DNA of 64,000 bases from Sphagnum compactum (taxonomy: Eukaryota > Bryophyta > Sphagnopsida > Sphagnales): the NCBI GenBank assembly GCA_965153455.1, contig OZ234500.1, positions 6,696,001 to 6,760,000 of the forward strand. Reading direction: 5' to 3'. A program made the position numbers and the translations under genes. Positions 22,300 through 33,900 of the stretch are shown in pieces. The stretch's first letter is position 1, and every line of letters begins with the position of its first letter. The notes under the pieces were generated by a model. It saw only the letters and a list, made by a program, of their open reading frames with translations. It ran no database searches and was not told the DNA's origin.

Positions 22300-24480
22300 T
22301 CATTGACCTAAGACATAGTTTGTAATAGTGTATATTTTATATTTGTAAAATAGTTTGTAACTAGGTTGTGACTATAAAATGTATCCCATGTATTTTGTCC
22401 TCCTTTTCAATTTTGTAAACGACATAACAATGTGTGCAATTAAAACATTCTATTTTGGTTAAATATCCCATCCACATTGGAAAAATTTGTTAAATTTTTT
22501 TTTTGACATGGATGAAATGTATTTAAAATATTCTATCTTACTTTCACTCACCTACTCATGAAATAACATTTTTACATTCAAGTCAAAATAATTGAAAAAA
22601 AAATCAAACTATTTTTTGTCAATACATGTTTTCATAGTTACTTGTAATTTTTTTTCATATAGAGCAGTGAGTTGCTTATTTTACCTTGCTTGCATTCTAA
22701 ATCCAATACTTTCACTAACCATAACATATTTTTTTCATATTTACACTCAAATTTATTCAAAACCCTATATCTATTAGTAAATTAATATTATAACCCTTGT
22801 CTGTATACAAACAAGGTTAATAAATACACACAAACAAGTGCTCAATACAATCCTTTTAGGACGTATCTACCATATTCTAAAATATTTGTCAAAGGAAAAA
22901 TATTGGATTAGAATTTGAGTTTGGTTTTTATTGTTTATTGTAATAGTTCAGTAATTCCGATTTATTTATAATAGGTAGGAGTGGATTAAAACTCACTATT
23001 TCCATTGGTTTAGAAGATAATTGATTTCCTTCCATTGTTATAATTAATATTTAAAGAAATAAATTAGGTGAAATTAGATGACCTTGGAGTTTAGCCATTA
23101 AAGTAGGATCTTGGTTGATTTTGGAAGATTTCTAGTTGATTAAGATGATTCTCGTTGCCATTTTTGTAAGAGGTAAATAAGGTTATCTCAACTACACAAG
23201 GGCTAATTTTTTAGTTTAGAGGTGTAATTGTGTTGGGAGAGTAATGGAAAATACACATGTGAAGATTTTTAAAAAGAGGACATGTATGTGTGGAGGTCAA
23301 ACATAAGTAAGGGTTGCAGTGATGATACTAGTTTAAACTATTGTAGTATTCCAATAGCTTTATAATATGTGGTTGTGAAACAAATATGAAAAAAAGGGTT
23401 ATTCTTTCATTGTGTGTGTGTTACTCTCATTGTTGAAGTGGTGTGTTACTTAGGGAAAAATGTGTGTTGAAATTGTTCTATCCATTAATGTTTAGTCTTA
23501 GTCGATTACACTTGTTTTGAATTTTTTTTTTAACCCAATAAAATTGCTTTACTATTTTTCACCTAAGAATTTTGTTGTATTAGGTCGTTGGAAATGACTA
23601 TTTTCCAATGTTGTTGCCCCTCCTTTAAACATATCCTAAAACTTCTAGCAAGCGATTTTCATTGGTCATCTTCCCTTCCAACAACAAATGCCCTCATATT
23701 AGGCTATTGCATGTTTTTTCCAATAGCTCAAAAACCACTTGAATAGAGTAATACAATATTCTATATCAAACATGACTAACAAATATAATTTAACATAGAA
23801 AAAAGTAGACACAACCTAGCCTAACACATTGCATGGATTCCTCACCAAAAACCACATAAAAAATGTATTGCCAAAAAGTCTCTTCCAAGTACATGTCCAA
23901 AAAAGTGGTAAAGAGGAAATGTGAAGCCCAAGCAATTCCTATCTCCATTGAATGAATAAGGGATTTCCTCATGTTTTCCTAAAGATAGGATTACTCTAAA
24001 TCTGATGATCATGTTGGGCACCTTTTCCCCTTTGTAGGCCAAGTTTGAAAATGTCAAGTGAGTAGCTTAAAATTCAACTCATCAGAGTTAGTTGTGTCAA
24101 GGTGGGTGGGTAGTATGTGTGTTTGGCATCCAGGAAACCTTATTTGGACACAAAAATCAACATAAAGACATCATCACTGCTTCACCCACAAGCCTTTGAC
24201 AGGCCAAAAAAAAACCATTTAGTGGGCCAACAACTAAACATGAAGTGAATGAAACACATGTAACTTTTGTCACATTGACATAAGATCATCCCTCCCATGT
24301 TTTGAAGAGTAGGTGTGTAGTAAGTCCATGCCTTATGACCTCTGTATGTTTAGGTTCATGATACCCATTCACCTTGGCTATATGATCGGTAAAGCCCATC
24401 GTAAAGCACCACCATGTGGGTTGGGTACATTCTTAAAGAGTCGGGATCAACTCGGCTATTGCCTCATCCTTGGCCCCTTA
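22300..24480. other. AT-rich region, nothing recognised
   Basis: The tract contains homopolymer runs and short open frames only (for example 23842-24057). No repeat boundaries, RNA genes or coding signals were seen. Confidence 0.6.
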
Positions 24481-24482
24481 GT

Positions 24483-24895
24483 AGGCCTACTTTACACAAG
24501 GAGTCCAGGTCAAGGTTAAACCCAAATCAAGCAATCCTATTGGTGCGGCCCATTGAAATTAGTCTCAAGGGCTTCATAAAATAAGAGTGAATGCTGCCAA
24601 ACAAAAAATGTATCATTTTAATCTGTGACCTTTTTTTTGGCTCCATGATGGTCACAAGTGCCAAAAAAAATTACCTATCAACTTGGGAAGCAACCCTTTC
24701 TTTCAAGGCCCAAAAACATGGAAGACTTTGGTTCCAAGTTCTTGGCCTCAACAAGTTTACACAAGAGAAATCCTTGACCTTAAAAAGAAAATCTATTATT
24801 TTTTTTAAAAAAGTCATCATTTTATTAATAGCTTGAAGCCAAACAATAAGCCAAAAGTGTCCACTTATTGGCCTCAAGATTTCGTGGCCTCCCCT
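24483..24895. repeat. Dispersed repeat related to 50686-51080
   Basis: It starts GGCCTACTTTACACAAGGAG and contains CAATCCTATTGGTGC, CAAGGGCTTC and AAACAATAAGCCAAAAGTG. The same ordered motifs occur at 50686-51010. Only this left end is recognisable here, and the right part is interrupted by the 24898-25217 element. Confidence 0.5.
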
Positions 24896-24897
24896 CC

Positions 24898-25217
24898 TAC
24901 CGTAGTACCTTTTCAGGTTCAGCATAAATTAAATTAATTTCTAATTTGTCAAATTTTAGTTGTGACAAAAATTTAAAAGATTCATGCAGCCAATCAAGTT
25001 TGATCCCTGAACCTCCCCTCCAACTGGCTTCCAGAAGTAACTCACTGACCACCAAGCCAGCAAAGAACAAAACCCTTTTTTGTAAGTATTTTGGTCAAAT
25101 AAATTAATACTGAGTGCCCAAATTTTCAGAATTCAAATTTTTACCGCTGAATTAAAATTTAAAAATTAAATTAATTATTCAGCACTGAGGTGCTGAACCT
25201 GAAAAGGTACTACGGTA
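24898..25217. mobile_element. 320 bp MITE-like element with perfect 27 bp inverted repeats
   Basis: Positions 24898-24924 (start TACCGTAGTACC) are the exact reverse complement of 25191-25217. AT-rich ATTAAATTAATT follows inside both ends. TA at each outer end could be the target duplication of a TA-inserting family (mariner or PIF-like), or part of the repeat. Inside, on the minus strand, GGCTTGGTGGTCAGTGAG near 25068-25051 resembles box A, and a GGGATCAAAC near 25010 weakly resembles box B of a tRNA-derived SINE. Perfect arms suggest recent origin or a conserved hairpin. Confidence 0.65.
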
Positions 25218-25298
25218 TTTTAAAGGGAGCCTTATTTTGGCAATGCCATCCCCTTGGGCTTAACCTTACACTTAAAAAAAGCCATGGACAACTCAGTT

Positions 25299-25317
25299 GG
25301 GGGGGCGGGGGGGGGGG
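25299..25317 (+). repeat. G-run with one C
   Basis: Nineteen bases are all G except the C at 25306. The run can form G-quadruplex structure and is prone to length error in sequencing. Confidence 0.9.
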
Positions 25318-25429
25318 TGAAATTCTTAAGCATTATATAAGCTGTCCTCCTTGCCCTACTACCTACATTAGTAGCTTCAACATTAATTATATTATTTCAG
25401 AAATGTTAAAAAATTTAAAATAAATTGAA

Positions 25430-26280
25430 AATAAAAAAAATTGTGAAGCAAAATATTGAATTTTGAAGAATATATATATATATATATTTAAAATGAAAAT
25501 TTCAAAATCAATTAATTAATTATATGCACTCCATAACAAGTAGATATTGTAGTACCTTTCTCCTTCCGGCATCTTCTTGACAACTTTTTTTTCTTTTTTT
25601 TTTTTGATTTTTCACTTTGATGAGTAGGTGGTAGAAATAAAAGTTTCCTAAAATTTCTACATTTGAGGTGGGGTGGGGGCAATGCCAAGTAATTTTGCAT
25701 TCCTTACTTATTAGGCACACCATACCACCGAGCTTTAGGCTACTAAGCAGTGTTGTGCATGTAAATGGTTTAGGACTTACACTCCGTGTAAGTGGAAATC
25801 CCATAATGAAATTTATTTACACTCCATGCAAATGTAAATGTAAAATACGAAATGTGTAAGTGTACAAATAAATATATTTGTATAATTTTACGAGGTCCAA
25901 TAAACAATGTAAATATAAAAAATATATATATTTATATGATTTTACATGGCTATGTAAAAAACCTAAATATATAACAATGTAGATAATGTGATTTTTACTT
26001 GAGGAGGGGAGGTTTCATAACGTTTTCGAAGATAAGCTAACTAAATGGCCCATTGCGAAAAAAAAAAAAACCCATCCAAATATACACCCACAACTAATTC
26101 ATATGGCTTTGCAATAAGGTCTGGTCATTAAAAATATATAAATAAATGATCTATAAAGTAAGGAAAACAACATTAGAACCCTGAGCTTGATCATAAATAG
26201 GGTGAAATTCAAAAAAAAAAAAAAAACACTAGCATTATTTAAGGGTGTGGGGACCTCAGTTTTTGTGGTGAATCAAGTTT
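25430..26280. other. AT-rich tract, no gene
   Basis: The tract contains a (TA) run near 25470-25487 and several poly-A/poly-T runs. A minus-strand segment with AGCTCGGTGGTATGG near 25735 looks like a pol III box A, but no convincing box B partner was found. Confidence 0.5.
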
Positions 26281-26312
26281 CACCCTGTCTTTCCTTTTTC
26301 TTGAGCTCCTCC

Positions 26313-26745
26313 ACTGTTACTGCATATATTTCACAGCTCCTACTGGTAAAGCTACTATAATTAGTCTTGAACCTTGTGCATTAAATGCTGATTTTCAGCA
26401 TTTCATTCTCAGAAATGCCCCTGAAAGAAGGGTTTGGGGTGAAAGGAGGCCCAAAGACAGGGTGACTTTACACACACAACTCTCATCTCTTTTCTCTTTC
26501 TCTTACTATTGTGCCTGTTACCGCATATATTTCACAGCTCCTACTGGTAAAGCTACTATAATTAGTCTTGAACCTTGTGCATTAAATGCTGATTTTCAAC
26601 ATTTCATTCTCAGATTTTAATAAAAAGTTTCTTACTTTGTGGATACCCCTGAAAGAAGGGTTTGGGGTGAAAGGAGGCCCAAAGACAGGGTGACTTTACA
26701 CACACAACTCTCATCTCTTTTCTCTTTCTCTTACTATTGTGCATG
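26313..26745 (+). repeat. Tandem duplication of about 200 bp upstream of the ABCB gene
   Basis: GCATATATTTCACAGCTCC occurs at 26322 and 26523, offset 201, and the following text matches through TCTCTTACTATTGTGC. The second copy has about 27 extra bases near 26617. Each copy carries CCAAAGACAGGGTGAC, with an inverted match CACCCTGTCTTTCC at 26282 before the first copy. Confidence 0.9.
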
Positions 26746-27426
26746 TGGTAAGAAAACAAAAGAGATCCTTGCATGGGACACTTTCAAAAGGGGAAAAGAG
26801 TAGGTGTACTTTTGTCTTGGGAGATTGTTGAGCACAAGTTTCCTCAGCAGGTCAGATGGAAATTTCCACAGCACTTGACTTGGAAGCTTCCATTCAAACA
26901 GTTGTCTGTTTTTGAGGTGGCATCATGCCAAGACTTGCCGAAAAGCTCAAATGCCAAGACTTGGCGACAAAGGGAAGTTACAAAGTTCCAACCCTGCAAA
27001 GACCCAATAGATCAATCACCCAATTAGCAAAGCAAAGCCAAGAAAAACAGAAATAGAAAAAAACCCAATAGAGAAGAAAACAATATTAAACGTTGTGTGT
27101 GCACACATGTCACTCTTCTATCCACACCTAAACAGTAGGATGTAGATTTATTCAATTTTTTTTGTTTTTGTTTTTTTTTTTCTGCAAGTAAGCAAAAGCA
27201 ACTTGCAATCTAATCTTCTTCCAGAAATTGTGATGCATAAAGGAAAGAGAGAGGGAGGGGAGAGAGAGTGCAAGCTCCTGAATTCAAAGCAAGACATGTC
27301 CAGGAGGAGTAATATCAATCTCTTGGGTCTGGTCGTATTTAATCAGCTGCCAAGAATTTGATCTGATGATGTTGATAAGGATCTGCTCTTGTCCTTCTTT
27401 CATGGAACATGAGAATTTCTGGTAAA

Positions 27427-27478
<52 letters not shown>

Positions 27479-27985
27479 TTTTTGTTTTTATGATGTGGAG
27501 AGTGTCTTGAGTTTGTTGTGTGATCAGTTGGGAAGAAACCCATGATGTAATTTGATCTATCCTTCTTCTTTCATGGGACATGGGAAATTCTTGTAACTTT
27601 ATGAGAGAGAGAAATTATTACATTAAGATGCGGCGTGTCTTAAGTTTTGTGAATAAAGAATCAGTCGCCAGTTGTAATTTAAAGAATTTTTGATCATCAT
27701 GTATGTAGATCTGTGGTTGGTGCTGTAGCTAGTTGAGATCTGCATGAAGAAGATTTTAACAAAAATAAAATTCTCAAGCTCTGTGTTTTGAATCTGTTGC
27801 TGTGTCTCAGAGGTGGGATGAGAGAGTGGGAAGACGGAGGAGGTGGAGGAGGAAGAGAAGGCGGTGAGGAGGAGGAGGGTGTGTTGAGAAAGAGTCTAAG
27901 AAGTCACGAAGAATTCAGGTAACACCCAACACTAGAATCAGCAGAACAGTCAAGCAGCAGCAGAAAAAGAAGAAGAAGAAGAAGC
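26746..27985 (+). promoter_or_regulatory. Putative promoter and leader of the ABCB gene, with (GA)23
   Basis: A pure GA tract lies at 27430-27475, with shorter GAGAGA runs near 27245-27270 and 27603-27610. GA repeats near plant promoters can be bound by BBR/BPC GAGA-binding proteins. The last 150 bp is GGA/GAA rich and leads into AGCATGG at the start codon. GAATTCAG|GTAACA at 27918/27919 is a possible leader-intron donor. No transcription start can be fixed. Confidence 0.5.
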
Positions 27986-30900
27986 ATGGCTGACAAAGAA
28001 GCAACACAACAGCAGTCGGGCTCAACAAACGGTGATGGAGTTAGGAAGCATAATAATGTGGAAGATCATGAAGTGGATCCAGTCCGAGGATTGAACAGTA
28101 CTCGAGTTGCTGATCAGAAACTCGAGGTTTCGAATGGGGAAAAATCAGTTTCCGATTCTTCTGAAGAGGACAACCAGCACCAAAAGAAGAAGAAAAAGAA
28201 GAAGAGCAAAGTTCCAGCGCGTGGTGCACAAGTTGCCCCATACTTCAAGCTGTTTTCATATGCTGATCCCTTGGATTACCTTCTCATGATGCTAGGGACA
28301 ATCGGCTCCATTGGCAACGGTATGACTCTTCCGATCATGACTCTTATACTGGGGGGACTCATCAATGCCTTTGGCGATAATCAGAACGACAACCAGCAAG
28401 TGATTCATGCAGTTTCAAAGGTACGTACCAAAGACTTCTTAGAAAGTCCAACAACAACAACACACATGGTACAGTAGTCCCTTTGTAGAATCTTGGGAAG
28501 ACGAATTCTGAAGACTTATGAACTCTTCTTGGGTGTCAAGAATCTTGTACCATACCCATCGTCAAGAATCTGTAAACCTTTTTTTCTGCACTTTGTACTT
28601 GTACCCATGCAGCCAGCCAGCCAGCCTTCAAGAGTTTTCAAGAGCTCAGGAGCTTTGTAACAGATATTGAGACCTTTTGCTCACCTACTCCTCCAACATC
28701 TCTTCAAAAAGAAAATCAGCAACCAAGTAATACTGACAGGAGCAAACATTGTGGATGATCAGAACCCCAAAAACAAAAAAAGGCTTGATCATGTTTGATT
28801 CCACACACTTATTACTCTTCTTCTCAACTGGTGGAGATTGTTTGATTTTTAGGTTTAGCAGTTCAAGACCTAGAAAGAGATGGATTGATCTGTTGTTGAA
28901 TTAATGTGGAACATGTTATCCTCCCTCTTGACCTAATTCTGAGATTCAACCTGCTACTAACTACAAGCAACCCTCAGCTTCTATAGCCAGATCTCAATTC
29001 TCTCACATCATCCCTTCTCCAAATGAGAAGAAGGAGAAGAAGAAGAAGAAGCAATGTTGTTGTTGTTATTTCTTTGGTCTGTCTATCTCTTCAATTTCTG
29101 AACTTGGAAATCAGGTGAAGCCTTGAAGATTCAACCACACCTTCAATCATGAATTTTGAGTGGCCTTTGTATGAACTTTGTCTATGGATGTAGAGTACAT
29201 GTTTTTTTTGTCTGTGTTTTTTTTTCCCCCTCTGATTTAGTTCTGTGCTAATGTTGTGTTTGCAGATGGCTCTGAAGTATGTTTATTTAGGCATAGGAGC
29301 TGCAGTGGCGTCCTATGCTGGTGTGAACTTTGCCTATCATTGTTGAATTAATCTTGTTGCCTCACATGTGCATGTGGGCCATTATGCTCCTCATCACATC
29401 TTTCATACATATGATTCAAGCAAATTCTGAAAAGTTTCAAATTGTGTAAATTTTAATGATGTGTGATGACTGATCCAATAATATTGTTAGATTTGTTTTT
29501 GGTAGTGATATATGTTATGTGTATTGATGATAATTGGAGTATTTTGGTAGTTGTTTTGTTGGTAGCAATAGATGGGTGATGATGATGATCAAACTTTTGC
29601 AGTTCTTTTGTTGGTAGTCAAAGATGGGTGATAATGATGATGATGATCAAAGGTTTGAAGTTGTTGTGTTGTGTAATCAATGGACAGGTGCTGAAATTCA
29701 GACTGAACTTTGCATATGTAAATTGTGGTCTTGATGTGCAGAGGTGACATGTTGGGTCATAACTGGGGAGCGACAGGCAGCTCGAATTAGGAGCAAGTAT
29801 CTGAAAGCCATCTTGCGACAGGATGTTACTTTCTTTGATAAAGAGACCAGCACAGGTGAGATGGTTGGAAGGATGGCAGGGGATACTGTCCTTATTCAGG
29901 ACGCAATTGGTGAGAAGGTATGTATACCCAATTTTTTTTTCCTTCTTTTGCTCATCATCACCAATCGGGAATAGTAGGATTTATTATGAAAGTGATGTTT
30001 GACATTCAAGTTCATGTTTGTTCATTTTGTGAAAGAAATCTCTAACGGTGTTGTTTATGAGTGTAAATGGATGTTGCAGTTTGTTGCTGTTTGTAGAAAT
30101 ATACAATGAAAAGAATTAATTTCTGGCAAGAGTATTCTTTGTCTACAGCTTTGGAATGTTTGGGTGTGTTGTTCAATTTGCAGGTGGGCACATTCCAACA
30201 GTATGTATCAACATTTGTTGGTGGCTTTGTTGTTGCATTTATCAAGCAATGGAAGTTGACACTTGTGATTGTGGCACTCATGCCTCTTCTGGTAGTAGCC
30301 ATCACCATGGTGTCTAAAAAGCTTTCCAGTTTGGCGGGTCGAGGGCAGGAACACTATGCTGCCGCCGGAAACACCGTTCAGCAAGTTCTTGGTTCTATGC
30401 GGACTGTGAGTAGCAGCATCCTGATGTTCTTCTTCTTCTGCAACACTTGCACCACACTTGCATGAATGACTTCTCTTCTGTATCTTAGAAGATCAACTTT
30501 AAATCGATGAACAAATCAATGTTGAATTGCTAAGCAGAGAACAAATCAAAATTTAGCTGGTAAGTTCAAGGTTTGCATAACTCATGAGAAGTACCCAATT
30601 TTGCGTTGGTTTAGGTGGCAGCATACACAGGTGAAGCAAAGGCAGTCCAGGAGTATGACAAGGCATTGGCAAAATCAGAGGTAGCAGGTATCAAAGCAGG
30701 CTTGGCCACTGGCGTTGGACTGGGGTTTGCTATGTTGGTAATGTTTGGAAGTTATGGGCTGGCAATGTGGTACGGCTCAGTTTTGGTAAGCAAAACATGA
30801 AACTGAATCCGCATCTATGACATTCAGATCTCATAACAACCAGCACACAGCTATGACCTTGAGCAGTTCTCAGTGCATCATAAACCCTAAACCAGAGTAT

Positions 30901-33900
30901 CAGTGCACCATACACCTCAGTGCATCAAGTTGAACTAGTAGCTTTCCTTTGCAGAGTAACCCAAGATTTGAATAATAATATCTTAAACATTTTCTTGAAG
31001 AAAAGACTTCTCAACATAGAGCATTTGCATTGCCAATAAAACCAGTGTTGGAGGGAGCGAACTACCTATTACAGCTACATGTGTGCTTGACAAGTTCCTG
31101 ATGTCAAACCAACCAGGTTGCATATCATGGAGCATCAGGGGGGAGTGTTGTCACTGTCATCTTTGCTGCTATTGGTGGCGGAAGGTATGCATCTGACCTT
31201 GCGCAGTTTTGCTTCCAGTTGTGCAGTTCTTGCTGACAGAAAATACAATGCAAGACCAATCTTTCTAGTTTTGCATGTATACTATGTCTTGCAAGGGACA
31301 ATCGAGGTTTTAAACCCAGTAAATTTGTATGTCTCCCTGTCTGGTTCTTTCATGTCATGTGCAGGTCATTGGGGCAAGCAGGTCCTTTCCTGAGTGCGTT
31401 TGCTGCAGGTCAAGCAGCAGCATACAAGATGTTTGAAGTGATTGAACGGACACCTCCAATTGACACATCTGATTTGAGGGGTATAATTCCTGACACCCTT
31501 CGAGGAGAAATCACGCTCGAGAACATTGATTTCTCTTACCCGACTCGGCCAGATGTGCCAATCTTCACAAATTTCAACCTCACCATATCTCCAGGCACCA
31601 CAGTGGCATTGGTTGGAGAAAGTGGGTCAGGGAAATCGACAGTCGTAAGCTTGATACAAAGATTCTATGACCCGAGTGGAGGTGCTGTGTTGGTGGATGG
31701 GATCGATATTAAGACACTGCAACTCAAGTGGTTGAGGCAACAGATTGGCCTTGTCAGTCAGGAGCCAGTGTTGTTTAGCACATCGATTCGAGACAATATT
31801 GCATATGGTAAGGATGGAGCAACAGATGAGGAGATTCAAGCTGCAGCTGTACGTGCCAATGCAGCTAATTTCATCAACAAAATGCCAGAGGTGAGACACA
31901 ACAAAATTCTTTGGCCTATCATTGCATTGTACAGCACCCAAGGTTAATAGTAATCTGAACCTGACATAGAAGAGTTTCATTAGTATTGACGGTACTCATG
32001 GCTGGTGCAATGTGGGTAGGGATATGAGACACAAGTTGGGGAGGCAGGGATTCAATTATCAGGGGGGCAGAAGCAGCGGGTAGCAATAGCAAGGGCAATT
32101 CTGAAGAACCCAGGGATCCTCTTGCTGGATGAAGCTACCAGTGCATTGGATGCAGAGTCAGAGAGGGTGGTGCAGGATGCATTGGAACATATCATGGTCG
32201 GACGTACCACTGTTGTGGTTGCCCACCGTCTCACTACCATCCGCAACGCCAATGTTATTGCTGTCCTTCAACGTGGCAATATTGTAGAAACAGGTAAACT
32301 ACACAATGATGTCTTCTTGCACCCCTTGATGTCTTGTTGGTTACAAGAAGCATTGTTGTTCTGGATGGAGCTGCAGAGGGGTACATGGTCTATGTGAGAT
32401 ATATGATTTCAACTTTGGACCTTTGCTGGGTACTGATGCACTTGATGTTTTCTATAGTGTGCATGAATCTCACTGGATGGGATGATGGCTATTTGTTACT
32501 GCAGGGACACATACTGAGCTTCTAAGAAATCCAGATGGAGCATACTCACAACTGGTCCGTCTCCAACAGATTGAGAAACAGCAGCCGGAGGAATATCGTA
32601 GAAGCATGGGAGAAGACAATCAGTTTCCTGAATCGGTAGATCAAATCAACTCCAACACTTCTGACATAATCACCAGGTCTGTGAGTGGACGTATCTCATC
32701 AGGCAGGAAGTCAGCCACTAGTACCCGTCATTCAACTGCATCTCTGGCAAGGGTTGGAATATCCTCCAGTCCTGTTGGAATATCCTCCAGTCCTGATGAC
32801 GACAAATTCAAAAGCAGCTTCAAGAGCAGTGGATCACAACAACGAGCTCATCATGAAGATCTTGAGTCCAGCAGCACTACTGATGCACAAGGGAAAAAAA
32901 CTTCCTTGGCCAAGAAGTTATCCTCGAAATCATTACCAGCTGAGACTTCCTTGTTCCGTCTTGTAGCTCTGAACAAGCCAGAGTTACCATTCTTCATTCT
33001 GGGATCCCTGGCAGCTGCAGGAACTGGATTGGCGTTTCCCCTTTCAGGGCTTCTTATTTCCAACTTCATCAGTGCATTCTTCCTCCCAAACGTACATCAG
33101 TTACGTCATGAGGCTGATAAGTGGGCACTAGTGTATGGACTGCTGGCAATTGGGCTGTTCATCATCATACCCATTCAGTACTCCTCTTTTGGTTTAATAG
33201 GGCAGAGACTGATCCGTCGTGTTCGTCGCATTGTGTTTGAACGCATAGTGCGCCAGGAAGTGGCATGGTTTGACAAAGATGACAATGGAAGGTGTGCAAA
33301 AGTATACAATCTAGAACAGCAAACCATTTGTAATATATTCAGCTTGATGAGGTCAAAGTCAGGATGCTAGCAAAGCTCATGAGCATAGAGTATTTACAAT
33401 TTACTTGCATTGCAGCTACCTGAATGGGAAGTTGGGACCATGTTGGGGGAATGTTGTGCAGTGGTTCTTTAGGGGCACGGCTATCAACAGATGCAGCGTC
33501 GGTGAGGGCTATGGTGGGAGACAACTTGGCTCTAGTTGTGCAAAATCTAAGCACAATTGTGTGTGGTCTTTCCATTGCCTTTTCTGCAAACTGGGAACTG
33601 TCTCTACTGATTCTGGCTATGGTACCCCTCTTGTGTATGCAAGGATTCATGCAAGTCAAATTTTCCAAAGGCTTCAGCAACGATGCCAAGGTCCCCACTT
33701 CTTCTTCTTCCTTTTCCAAATTTGCAAACATGTATGTATATATGTGAGAGACAGAGGAGATCAATGAGCTGATACATTGATCATCCTCAAACAACCATAT
33801 CTATCATGATTTACAGTTTGTCACATTGTTTTGAAATTAATCATCATCACTACCATCATCATAAAATGCTGAACAGGTTGAATACCAAGATGCAAGTCGA

